Shown piece by piece: positions 41,940 through 49,902 of a stretch of DNA of 64,000 nt (the first letter of the stretch is position 1; every line of letters begins with the position of its first letter). The notes under the pieces were generated by a model. The model searched no databases. It was not told the DNA's origin and worked only from the letters and a program-made list of their open reading frames with translations. The stretch comes from JBBQWR01 sp038210495 (GTDB taxonomy: Bacteria > Planctomycetota > Planctomycetia > Pirellulales > DATAWG01), in assembly GCA_038210495.1 (NCBI GenBank), contig JBBQWR010000007.1:62001-126000 (forward strand). Reading direction: 5' to 3'. The position numbers and the translations under genes are program-made.

Positions 41940-44417
41940 TTATAACATTCCCGCCCGCTTCCGAAGCGTCCATTCGCCGACAAGGCACAAGAGCAATAAA
42001 GCTAAGACGGGCCATTTGTTCCAAAGTTCCAGCGGCGCCCGAGTCGGTTTCATGGGCACCTGGCGGCCGGAGGGCAAATCGGACAGCAACGACCCGGCCG
42101 TTTCGATGCGGTAGAACCGGCCCTTTGTCCGCTGCGCGGCGCCTTCCAGCTCTCCTAAATCCATTTGCGTCCGCTCAAACTCCGCCTCGGCGACCCGCAC
42201 CACAAAATTTACCGAGGGCTCGCCCGCCAGCGCTGGTTCCACCAGCCAGGCGTGATAGGCGCCCTGGGGCAAGTCATCCAGCGAGGCCTCGAATAGCTCG
42301 CGATGCGATGGGCTTGGCCGAAGCGTAACTTGCCGAAGCGGTTGATCGCCGCGGCGGAGCACGATCGTGGCGCCCCGCTCGTCTGCAGGCGCCAATCGCT
42401 CGTCGAAGAATTCCAGCCGCAGCCGCACGGGCTCGCCGCGAGCATATTGCTGCCGATCGGCCGACAGCCGGGCCACCTGATCCTTGCCCAATAATTTCGT
42501 GCGGCTGAGATAGCGAATCGTCTGCACCCAATATCGTGCGAAGAAAACATCGCCCACCTGATACCGCCACCGCCACGTTTCGTCGGTCGCATGAAAGATC
42601 ACCATTCCCGCGCCCGTCCGGCGCTGCACGATCACCGGCGCTTTGCGGCCGTCCAACGCGCGACGGTGGGGATGCTCGGCCAAGACCTCGGCCGACTCTT
42701 TCTTCTGCGCCTCCAGCAGCCAATAGAGAGGCGGCAGTTTCCGCCAAATCGTCTCGGTCTCGACGGCCGTATCTCCCAACTGCATATTCGGGTAACCGAG
42801 CCCCTCGGTCGTCGGCTCAACGACAAATCCGTCCACGATCGGCCGGCGAGGATCGGGCGCGACGGCGGTCGCCAAATCGATCGGCAACAGCGCGGCCAGT
42901 GGCGTGTTGCGGTAGCCGATCGGGTTGTATTGGGCGCCAGCGATGAAGACCAAGCCGCCCCCTCTTTGCGTCACGAACTCGGCCAGATTTTTCATCGCAT
43001 CGGCGCTCAGCAGCGCGGGATTCACGTCACCGAAAATGACAACGTCGTAAGCCAGCAGTTCATCGCGGCGAAGCGGAAAGCCCGGCAGCGCCGTCTTCTC
43101 CAGCGACGCATATTCGACGTCGGCGTCTTGCAGCACAGTGTGCAATTCGATCGTGTTGTCTCGCTCGAGCAGGTTCTTGAGATAGCGAAACTCATAGCTC
43201 GGATAGCCGTCGGCCAGCAGCACGCGAATTTGCGACTTGCGGATACCGATCTGCCGCTCGATCTGATTGTTGTCGTACCGCGCTTCATCCGGTAGACGGT
43301 CGGTTTCGACCAAGAAATCGACCTGCCCGACTTTGTCCGGCCGATAAGTAAGCGTAAGGGACTGCGATTTGCCATCCGCCTCGATCTTCGCCGGCAGTTT
43401 GGCGAGCACGACGCCAGACTGCTTCTCTTTGAGCCGGATCTCGAGTTCGCGGCCGACAAACCCGGTGGCCGAGAGATTGACCTTGAAGGCCAGGATGTCG
43501 TCGACGAATGCGACTTCAGCGACTCGCAAGTCGGATAGCTCAACATCCTTAAGCGGCGCATCGCTACCCAACCCGATCGTAAACAGCGGCACGCCTTTGC
43601 TGCGGGCAAAGTCGGCGGCGCCTGAGCCGGACGTCGTTGCGTCAGCCGGCACGATCGGCGATACAGAGGTGGCCGACGGCTTGATTCCCGGCCAAAACAC
43701 TTGGGCGGTCGTGGACTCTCCGACCAACCGCTCGCCATCGGTCGTCACTCCGTCGGTCATCAGCACGATGGCGGCGATGCCGGTCAGCCCCTGGTCGTTC
43801 AGCACCGCGCGTACGCAATCTCCCAGTCGCGTAGCCTTGCCAGTCGGTTCAAGCGCCCGAAGAGCCTCTTTCAATTCACTCAAATCCGTCGATTGAGGGC
43901 GAGCCAGTTCCGAGCAGAAAAAAACTTTCAGCTTGTATCGCTTGTCGATCGATCGAAGCAGAGCTGCGTCGTTTTCCAATAACATCGACTTGGCTTGGTT
44001 GAGCCTCGTCACTCCGCTGAATCCCAATCTTTCAATCCGGCGGGCAATGTCGGCTCGGAGCGACTCGCTCGCGAAATGGTCGGTGATTCGCATGCTTTCC
44101 GAGTCATCGACCAAGACCACGAGGTACGGCAGCTGCGTCGGATTGAGCTTGAGGACCCACTCGCCGATCATCAGGGCAACGAGCCCGATCGCCAACAGCC
44201 GCAGTCCGATCAGCGCTGCGCGAAGCCATCGCCCGGCGCGACCCGCTTCGGAGCGGTACACGAGAACGACCAGCGCGACGATCGCGATCGCCGCCAGCAC
44301 CGTCGCCAAGCTGCTCCAAGGCCAGGCATGATCGAGCCGCCACAGAGTCCCCTCGCCGGTCGCCGACGAATCGACGCCGAACCATTGTTCGAGCCAGCGG
44401 GGAAGGACACCACTCAT
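41940..44417 (-). CDS. VWA and glutamine amidotransferase-like membrane protein
   Basis: 825 residues. N-terminal membrane segments at about 35-55 and 65-90 (LATVLAAIAIVALVVLVY, ALIGLRLLAIGLVALMIGEWVL). A von Willebrand A domain follows with the metal-binding MIDAS motif DDSES in LVVLVDDSESM and a TDG motif (LMTDGVTTDG). The central region holds the class I glutamine amidotransferase-like fold found in such proteins (VVIFGDVNPALLS, GGGLVFIAG), followed by beta domains and a C-terminal helix WPVLALLLLCLVGEWTL. The role is unknown. It lies between the BatA-like and the coiled-coil genes, so a shared membrane complex is likely (inference). Confidence 0.88.
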   Translation of the reverse strand: MSGVLPRWLEQWFGVDSSATGEGTLWRLDHAWPWSSLATVLAAIAIVALVVLVYRSEAGRAGRWLRAALIGLRLLAIGLVALMIGEWVLKLNPTQLPYLVVLVDDSESMRITDHFASESLRADIARRIERLGFSGVTRLNQAKSMLLENDAALLRSIDKRYKLKVFFCSELARPQSTDLSELKEALRALEPTGKATRLGDCVRAVLNDQGLTGIAAIVLMTDGVTTDGERLVGESTTAQVFWPGIKPSATSVSPIVPADATTSGSGAADFARSKGVPLFTIGLGSDAPLKDVELSDLRVAEVAFVDDILAFKVNLSATGFVGRELEIRLKEKQSGVVLAKLPAKIEADGKSQSLTLTYRPDKVGQVDFLVETDRLPDEARYDNNQIERQIGIRKSQIRVLLADGYPSYEFRYLKNLLERDNTIELHTVLQDADVEYASLEKTALPGFPLRRDELLAYDVVIFGDVNPALLSADAMKNLAEFVTQRGGGLVFIAGAQYNPIGYRNTPLAALLPIDLATAVAPDPRRPIVDGFVVEPTTEGLGYPNMQLGDTAVETETIWRKLPPLYWLLEAQKKESAEVLAEHPHRRALDGRKAPVIVQRRTGAGMVIFHATDETWRWRYQVGDVFFARYWVQTIRYLSRTKLLGKDQVARLSADRQQYARGEPVRLRLEFFDERLAPADERGATIVLRRGDQPLRQVTLRPSPSHRELFEASLDDLPQGAYHAWLVEPALAGEPSVNFVVRVAEAEFERTQMDLGELEGAAQRTKGRFYRIETAGSLLSDLPSGRQVPMKPTRAPLELWNKWPVLALLLLCLVGEWTLRKRAGML

Positions 44418-44606
44418 GGAGAAAAGGGCTAGGGGTTGGGGACTAGGGACTAGGGACTAGGGACTAGGGAACGAAGACAGCGAACAGGGAACAGGAAATC
44501 AAAGCCACGATCGACTTCGACTGCTTGGCCGTCGCAAGGATATGCGGCGGCTTTGCCGCGTGTCTTTCCGATCCCTAGTCCCCCAGCCCCTAGCCTCTAG
44601 CCTCTT
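44418..44606. repeat. Family C inverted element with four GACTAGG heptamers
   Basis: Left: GAGAAAAGGGCTAGGGGTTG from 44420, then four tandem GACTAGG units at 44441-44468. Right: TCCCTAGTCCCCCAGCCCCT and following TAGCCTCTAGCCTC up to 44606, inverted. About 100 bases lie between the arms. It occupies the gap between the BatA-like and VWA genes. Confidence 0.8.
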
Positions 44607-44622
44607 TTTATCTAAATTTACG

Positions 44623-46935
44623 TCACGACGCACGATAACCGAACCACCAAGTGACGACTGTCTCTGTCAGCAGCAGCACGAGCGCTGCGCATAAGTACCA
44701 GCGGTGTTCGCCGGCTCGGGCGCCGATGCTTGCCGCCGGCCGTTGATCCAGGTCGCTCCAGGCCGGGACGACGGAAATCTGCTCGGGCAGTTCACGCGGG
44801 TCGAGCTTGGCCAAATCGCTCTCGGCCGTATCCACATTGACGGCGAACAATTGCGGCTGTTGGTCGCCGCCGAATTGGGCCCGATAAATTCCACTGAGCC
44901 ATGTGCTCGGATACGACCAACGGTTGCCGTCCTCCCGAGCCGCGACGCGAATCTGCTGCTTGCCGCGACCTGGATCGTCGACGGTCAGCATATTCGACGC
45001 CTGAGCTTTGGGCAGCGCCGACTCGAGCGGCTTTCCAACCAATACGTTCCGTTCGGCGATTGACGAGTTTACGGCGGCGATCAGCAAATTCTGCACGACG
45101 GGGGGAAAACTATTCTTGATCGGCCAGTTCGACCAGGGTTCTTTACTGATCGGATCGATCGCCGCGAACGAAGCAGGCAGCGCGACGAGGATGACCCGGC
45201 CACCGACTTCGCCCGGGCGTTTCCCTTCCGCCTGCTGCCCAACGATCGCCGGGTCGCCCGTTTCGCGGATCGCGAGCGCCGGCGGGGGCGTTTGTTTGGC
45301 GTTCTTCCAAGCCTTGAGCCGGAAATATCGTGAAACGCCCGTCGTCAGCAGACCGGCCCGTTCGTTCCCTTGAAACTCGTGAACCATGAGGTCTTTGTAT
45401 CCCAACGGGTCGAACGAGTAATGCCCCAAATCGGCCGGCCGGTCGAGTTGGGCGGGCAACAGCCGGGGCGTTTTCTCGCGACCACCGCCCAACTCCAGGT
45501 TGTAATTCTGAGGATCGACTCGATCGCCGAGAAAAGCGACGAGCCCGCCCCCCGATTGCACGTAATCGGCCAGCAACCGACCTTCGGCGGGCGTGAACTG
45601 ACCGACGTTCGAGAGGATTATGCAATCGAATCGCCGTAGCTCTACCTCCAGCAGCCCCCCATCGGCGATCTGCTCGACATGCACCGGCAGCGAGGCCGAG
45701 CCGTCGCGATAGGGATCGAGTGCGTTGAGCAAATACCGGGCATGTTCGCGCGAGCCCTCGCCGTTGACGATCAATGTTTCCAGGGCCTGCTTCACGCTCA
45801 GCGATAGCCAGCGATGGTTGTCGATCTCCAAAGAGTCGCTCGCATCGCCGCTGAGCGTCGCTTCGATCGCATGATCGCCCGGGGCGTCGAACTGATGGGT
45901 GAACGTTACCGTCTGGCGAGCTTGCGGCTCGAGGTCGATCGTCCGCTCCTGGGCTCGCTGGCCGTCGACGGACAGCTCGACCCGGGCATGATGAGCTTGG
46001 TCGCCAAAGTTTCGCACTTGCGTCGCCAGCTCGACCGGCGCCTTGGTCGTGAAGATACGTTGCGGCGAACCAAGGCCCACGACGGCTAGATTCTCGCTAT
46101 GCTCCTGACCGACGTCGACGACGGTCAATCTCGTCGAGCCGGCGAGTTTCAGGAGTTGTTTGCTCATTGCCCGGCCGCCCGCGACTTTACTTGAATCCCA
46201 ACTCGTCCGGCCCAGATCGGTGATGAAATAGACTTCAGCGGCGCCAAATCGAGGATACTCTTTGTGGCCGGCGGCGATGATCTCGTTCACCCGATCGAGG
46301 GCGCCGGCGAGATCGCCTCCGCCATGCGGTAGCTTAAGGTCGTGGATTTCTCTCAAGAAATCGTCATCGGCGAGCTTAAGGTCTTCCTCGGGCGAAAGGT
46401 TCTGACCGGAAGTTCGCTTGAGACGATCCAACATCGTCCGCGTTTCGTCGCTCACCAGCGCGGGACTGCCGACGATCGTGCGGGCCGGCGCCGTCATCAG
46501 CACCAGCGAAAAACCGTCGCCTTGCGAACTGCGAGCCACGATATCGCGGGCCAGTTGCTTCGCCTGCTCAAAGCGGCTGGCGTCGCCGGGCTTGTAGGCC
46601 ATCGAAAACGAGCCGTCGATCACGAGAATTTTGTGCAATGGCTGGCCCGCGGCCGTCGCGCCGCCGAGTCGTTCGAGATACGGCCCGGCGACGGCAATCA
46701 CAATGCACACGATGGTGGCGGTGCGAATCGCCAACAGCAGCCATTGCTCGGCTCTCAGTCGCCGGGAGCTCTGCTGCATGGCGGCCAGCAGATATTCGGC
46801 GGCCGCCCAAGGAACTTCTCGATATCGTCGCCGGCTCAGCAGGTGAATGAGCAGCGGAGCCGCCGCCGCCGCCAGCCACCACAGCATGGCGAGTTGGGTA
46901 AGACCGAATCCCAGTGGTAATGAATGATGGGTCAT
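44623..46935 (-). CDS. BatA-like VWA membrane protein
   Basis: 770 residues. The N-terminal BatA domain is obvious: MLWWLAAAAAPLLIHLLSRR with the basic end RYREVPWAAAEYLL, and a second membrane segment WLLLAIRTATIVCIVIAV. A VWA domain follows with MIDAS DGSFS in ILVIDGSFSM, then CARDB-like beta repeats, an amidotransferase-like region (IILSNVGQFTPAEGRLLADYV, GGGLVAFLGDRVD) and a C-terminal membrane segment YLCAALVLLLTETVVTWWF. Family members occur with MoxR ATPases and DUF58 proteins in Bat operons. The DUF58 gene is immediately upstream here. The function in planctomycetes is unproven. Confidence 0.9.
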   Translation of the reverse strand: MTHHSLPLGFGLTQLAMLWWLAAAAAPLLIHLLSRRRYREVPWAAAEYLLAAMQQSSRRLRAEQWLLLAIRTATIVCIVIAVAGPYLERLGGATAAGQPLHKILVIDGSFSMAYKPGDASRFEQAKQLARDIVARSSQGDGFSLVLMTAPARTIVGSPALVSDETRTMLDRLKRTSGQNLSPEEDLKLADDDFLREIHDLKLPHGGGDLAGALDRVNEIIAAGHKEYPRFGAAEVYFITDLGRTSWDSSKVAGGRAMSKQLLKLAGSTRLTVVDVGQEHSENLAVVGLGSPQRIFTTKAPVELATQVRNFGDQAHHARVELSVDGQRAQERTIDLEPQARQTVTFTHQFDAPGDHAIEATLSGDASDSLEIDNHRWLSLSVKQALETLIVNGEGSREHARYLLNALDPYRDGSASLPVHVEQIADGGLLEVELRRFDCIILSNVGQFTPAEGRLLADYVQSGGGLVAFLGDRVDPQNYNLELGGGREKTPRLLPAQLDRPADLGHYSFDPLGYKDLMVHEFQGNERAGLLTTGVSRYFRLKAWKNAKQTPPPALAIRETGDPAIVGQQAEGKRPGEVGGRVILVALPASFAAIDPISKEPWSNWPIKNSFPPVVQNLLIAAVNSSIAERNVLVGKPLESALPKAQASNMLTVDDPGRGKQQIRVAAREDGNRWSYPSTWLSGIYRAQFGGDQQPQLFAVNVDTAESDLAKLDPRELPEQISVVPAWSDLDQRPAASIGARAGEHRWYLCAALVLLLTETVVTWWFGYRAS

Positions 46936-46950
46936 AGAAAGTTGTTTGCG

Positions 46951-46981
46951 CTAGCCCCTGTCGCATCGCGACCCCTAGCCC
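46951..46981. repeat. Short family C palindrome
   Basis: GCTAGCCCCTGTCGCATCGC and GACCCCTAGCCCC lie between the DUF58 and BatA-like genes. Same CTAGCCCC words as the other family C copies, but short and not strongly paired. Confidence 0.4.
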
Positions 46982-46986
46982 CTCAT

Positions 46987-47889
46987 TCATCCCACGCGGG
47001 TGGATCGTGCCGTCAAATAGGCCGACAGCGCGACATCCAGCGGCTGGTCGGTTCGCATCGGCACATAATCGATACGATGATCGCGGCAGCCTTGTTTCAC
47101 ATCGCGCACAAAACGGGTGAAGTGCTCCAAATAGGCCCGGCGCAACGATCGCGGCTCGGCCAGCACGTCGGGCAATTGCTCTAGCCCCCGAAACAGGGTC
47201 ATTTGCTGAAACGGAAAATCGAGTTCAGCCGGATCGAGCACATGGAACAGGATCACCTCATGCCGGCGATGTCGCATATGTTTCAGCCCGGCCAGCATCG
47301 CGGGCACGTTATCGAACAAGTCGCTGAGAATCACGACCACGCCGCGCTTTTTGAGCCGCTCCGCCAAATCGTGAAAAATCGGTCCCGTGGCCGTTTTCCT
47401 CTTCGCCGCGACGACATCCATGACTTCCAGCAGTTCTTTCAAGCGCGACGGATTGCTGCCGGGCCGCACGACTTTGCGAATCTCATGATCGAACGTCACC
47501 AGCCCGACGCTATCCTGCTGATGAAGCACTAGGTAGGCCAGCGAAGCCGCGATGCACTGGGCATATTCGAGTTTCGTCATGGCGGCCGCCGGGCCCTGGT
47601 AGGACATGCTCTCGCTGATATCCAACAGCAAATAGCTGATCAGATTGGTTTCTTCCTCGTACTGCTTCAGATAATATTTGTCGGTCTTGCCGAACACCTT
47701 CCAATCGATGTACCGAATATCGTCGCCCTGCACGTATTCGCGATGCTCGGCGAACTCGATAGAAAACCCGTGATAAGGGCTGCGATGCACGCCCGAAACG
47801 TAACCTTCGACGATCGTTCGCGCGCGCAGCTCGAGCCCTTGCAATTTGGCAAGCGCCTTGGGATCGAGATATTTTTGCAGATTGTCCAT
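46987..47889 (-). CDS. DUF58 / VWA-type protein, first gene of the Bat-like operon
   Basis: 300 residues from the ATG at 47889 (MDNLQKYLDPKALAKLQGLEL, the typical DUF58 start). DUF58 features are RTIVEGYVSGVHRSPYHGFSIEFAEHREYVQGDDIRYIDWKVFGKTD, followed by a VWA-like fold with DISES in LLLDISESMSY. It is predicted cytoplasmic. In-frame sequence up to 48204 is open but not family-like. In Bat operons this protein pairs with a MoxR AAA+ ATPase, which is not found in this window. The gene is divergent from the fatty-acid cassette. Confidence 0.92.
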   Translation of the reverse strand: MDNLQKYLDPKALAKLQGLELRARTIVEGYVSGVHRSPYHGFSIEFAEHREYVQGDDIRYIDWKVFGKTDKYYLKQYEEETNLISYLLLDISESMSYQGPAAAMTKLEYAQCIAASLAYLVLHQQDSVGLVTFDHEIRKVVRPGSNPSRLKELLEVMDVVAAKRKTATGPIFHDLAERLKKRGVVVILSDLFDNVPAMLAGLKHMRHRRHEVILFHVLDPAELDFPFQQMTLFRGLEQLPDVLAEPRSLRRAYLEHFTRFVRDVKQGCRDHRIDYVPMRTDQPLDVALSAYLTARSTRVG

Positions 47890-48202
47890 TGCCAGTTTGC
47901 GATCGAACGGCCGAACTGTACCGTCTCGTGGGCGGCCAGCGAGCATTATGGGCGAGAGATTGCCGCGTTGAAAGTCAATCGAAGCCATGCCGACTAGCCC
48001 GCTTTGGCGCCGATAAGAAGTCAGCACGGCGAATTTCCGGCAACGATACGGCGTTTTTCCGACAACAAGAGGCCGGTAAACAGCCGTTTCTCGGTTGTGA
48101 TAAGGGCAAATCGCGTCTATACTTGGCGACTTCGAGGGGCCCATGTTGCCCATCTTCAGGCCATAAATGGGTCCGATGTCGCCCCCCGGCGACTTTTTCC
48201 TC
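47890..48202. other. Divergent intergenic region DUF58 / fatty-acid cassette
   Basis: 313 bases between divergent genes, holding the promoter below and no recognisable gene. There is no repeat element, which makes it one of the few long gaps without one. Confidence 0.4.
48095..48123 (+). promoter_or_regulatory. Probable sigma-70 promoter of the fatty-acid cassette
   Basis: TTGTGA at 48095-48100 and TATACT at 48118-48123 with the ideal 17-base spacing. Transcription would start near 48130 and run into the dehydratase gene at 48203. Confidence 0.5.
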
Positions 48203-48706
48203 ATGCGTTTTACCCTACTCGATCAAATAACCCGCCTGGAGCCCCACGCGAGCATCACGGCGGTGAAAGCCTTGGCCCTGGCGGAAGAGTACTTGGCCGA
48301 TCATTTTCCTTCGTTTCCGGTGATGCCCGGCGTGCTGATGCTCGAGGCAATGACTCAAGCCGGCGCCTGGCTGATCCGTGCTGGCGAGGACTTTGCCCAT
48401 AGCATTGTCGTGCTCCAAGAAGCGCGCAATGTAAAGTACAGCAACTTCGTCGCGCCGGGCCAAACGCTGACCGTGACCGCCGAAATCACGCATCAAGACG
48501 ACCGCTACACGAAGTTAAAGGCTCTGGGTACCGTCGCTGGCGAAACGCAACTCAGTGCGCGCTTGGTGTTGGTTCGATATAACTTGGCCGACGAAGGTTT
48601 AGGCGCGGCAGAGGATGACGCCCGCGTGACGCGGGAAATGCGAAAGCTATTCGCGATTTTGAATCGGCCGCTGTCGGTCGCGGCGTCACAAGCCGTTACG
48701 CCTTAA
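48203..48706 (+). CDS. 3-hydroxyacyl-ACP dehydratase (FabZ/FabA-like hotdog)
   Basis: 167 residues from ATG 48203. The hotdog helix with LADHFPSFPVMPGVLMLEAM places the catalytic histidine H34 and acid E48 exactly as in FabZ. VLQEARNVKYSNFVAPGQTL is the following sheet. It is slightly longer than E. coli FabZ (151). First gene of a four-gene cassette (dehydratase, ACP, dehydratase, ketosynthase). With a second FabZ-like gene two genes away it probably serves a dedicated acyl chain rather than bulk lipid synthesis (inference). Confidence 0.9.
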   Translation: MRFTLLDQITRLEPHASITAVKALALAEEYLADHFPSFPVMPGVLMLEAMTQAGAWLIRAGEDFAHSIVVLQEARNVKYSNFVAPGQTLTVTAEITHQDDRYTKLKALGTVAGETQLSARLVLVRYNLADEGLGAAEDDARVTREMRKLFAILNRPLSVAASQAVTP

Positions 48707-48797
48707 ACTCCGCTCGGATGGGGCGGAGTCCAGGTCGTCCCCAAATAACGAAATCATTTTTGATCTAAACGAGATTCCCTACTGGAGGTCCTTGGTG

Positions 48798-49208
48798 ATG
48801 GCAGCACTGTCGCAAGAGCAAATTTTCGAAAAGGTTCGCGTCGCGCTCGTTGATGCGCTGGGAGTCGATGAAGAGGAAGTCACCCCTGAGGCAACCATGG
48901 TCGGCGATCTCGGGGCCGAGTCGATCGACTTTCTGGATATCGTCTTTCGCCTCGAAAAGGCGTTCGATATCAAAATCCCCCGAGGCGAGTTGTTTCCCGA
49001 AGACATTCTCAACAATGCCGAATATGTCGTCGACGGTCGCGTGAACCCGGTCGGACTTGAGCAACTGCACAAGCGGATGCCGTTCGCCGACTTGACGAAA
49101 TTCAAGCAAAATCCGGTGGTTCAAGATTTCGTGCTCGTGCTCACGGTGCAGGATCTCGTCCGCTACGTCGAAGGCAAACTCGGCCAAAGCCCAGCGGCCG
49201 CCACATAA
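48798..49208 (+). CDS. Acyl carrier protein (extended)
   Basis: 136 residues from ATG 48798, with GGAGG nine bases upstream. The phosphopantetheine site is S42 in DLGAESIDFLDIVFRLE, preceded by the usual VTPEATMVGD. The first 80 residues form the ACP helix bundle. The extra 55 residues (KRMPFADLTKFKQ, VQDFVLVLTVQDLVRYVEGK) include a second segment that itself ends like an ACP helix IV, so the carrier has an insertion between helices II/III and the last helix. Flanked by two dehydratases. Confidence 0.88.
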   Translation: MAALSQEQIFEKVRVALVDALGVDEEEVTPEATMVGDLGAESIDFLDIVFRLEKAFDIKIPRGELFPEDILNNAEYVVDGRVNPVGLEQLHKRMPFADLTKFKQNPVVQDFVLVLTVQDLVRYVEGKLGQSPAAAT

Positions 49209-49220
49209 TCCAGTGGCCCC

Positions 49221-49251
49221 TTAGCTGCGTCGCTCGCGACGCGCCCGTAGG
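49221..49251. repeat. Family G repeat, copy 1
   Basis: CTTAGCTGCGTCGCTCGCGA continuing CGCGCCCGTAG, between the ACP and second dehydratase genes. Copies at 49820 and 59461 share TTAGCCGC and TCGCTCGCGACG; the centre is palindromic (CGCTCGCGACGCG). Confidence 0.6.
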
Positions 49252-49259
49252 AACAACCG

Positions 49260-49796
49260 ATGCGCTGGTTTTGGATCGATCGATACACCGAATTTGTCTC
49301 GGGTCAGCACGCCACGGCCGTGAAGAGCGTCAGCCTGGCCGAAGATCACTTGCACGATCATTTCCCGGGCGCGCCGCTGATGCCCAATTCGCTGGTCCTC
49401 GAGGGCATGGCCCAAACGGCCGGGCTACTCGTCGCCCAGAATCAAGGCTTTCGGTACGAGGTCGTGCTGGCGAAGGTGGCCAAGGTCGAGTTTCACTTTC
49501 TCGCTCGGCCCGGGGACACGCTCGTTTATCGAGCCAAGATCGAGGACGCGAAAGAGGGGGGCTCGTTCACGACCGTGACTAGCCACGTCGGGGATCGACC
49601 CCAGGCGAAGGCGGAAATCTTTTTCGCCCACTTGGATCGTCGCGTGAATGGCCCGACGATGTTCGAGCCCGAGACGATCATGGGCTGGCTTCGGGCCGTG
49701 CGGATGTTCGAAGTCGGTCGCGACGCGGCCGGAAACCGGCTCGTCCCGCCGAGCTATCCGCCGATGACCGCCACGGCGGGCGCAGGCGCCGGTTGA
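49260..49796 (+). CDS. Second FabA/FabZ-like dehydratase
   Basis: 178 residues. HDHFPGAPLMPNSLVLEGM gives H34 and E48 in the same register as the first dehydratase, but the usual MPG is MPN. The C-terminal part (TIMGWLRAVRMFEVGRDAAGN) is a longer tail than FabZ. It could form a heterodimer with the first dehydratase or act on another chain length (inference). ATG 49260, no strong ribosome-binding site. Confidence 0.85.
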   Translation: MRWFWIDRYTEFVSGQHATAVKSVSLAEDHLHDHFPGAPLMPNSLVLEGMAQTAGLLVAQNQGFRYEVVLAKVAKVEFHFLARPGDTLVYRAKIEDAKEGGSFTTVTSHVGDRPQAKAEIFFAHLDRRVNGPTMFEPETIMGWLRAVRMFEVGRDAAGNRLVPPSYPPMTATAGAGAG

Positions 49797-49819
49797 TTTA
49801 TTCCCGCCATCGCCGACAA

Positions 49820-49884
49820 TTTAGCCGCATCGCTCGCGACGCGATTTCCTGGCGGTCGAGCGGGTTGCAAGCAACGCGGCTAAA
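49820..49884. repeat. Family G inverted element, copy 2
   Basis: TTTAGCCGCATCGCTCGCGA at 49820 and the inverted, diverged partner GCAAGCAACGCGGCTAAA ending at 49884, directly before the ketosynthase gene. Confidence 0.65.
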
Positions 49885-49902
49885 GTCAACGAGAATCAAT
49901 CC

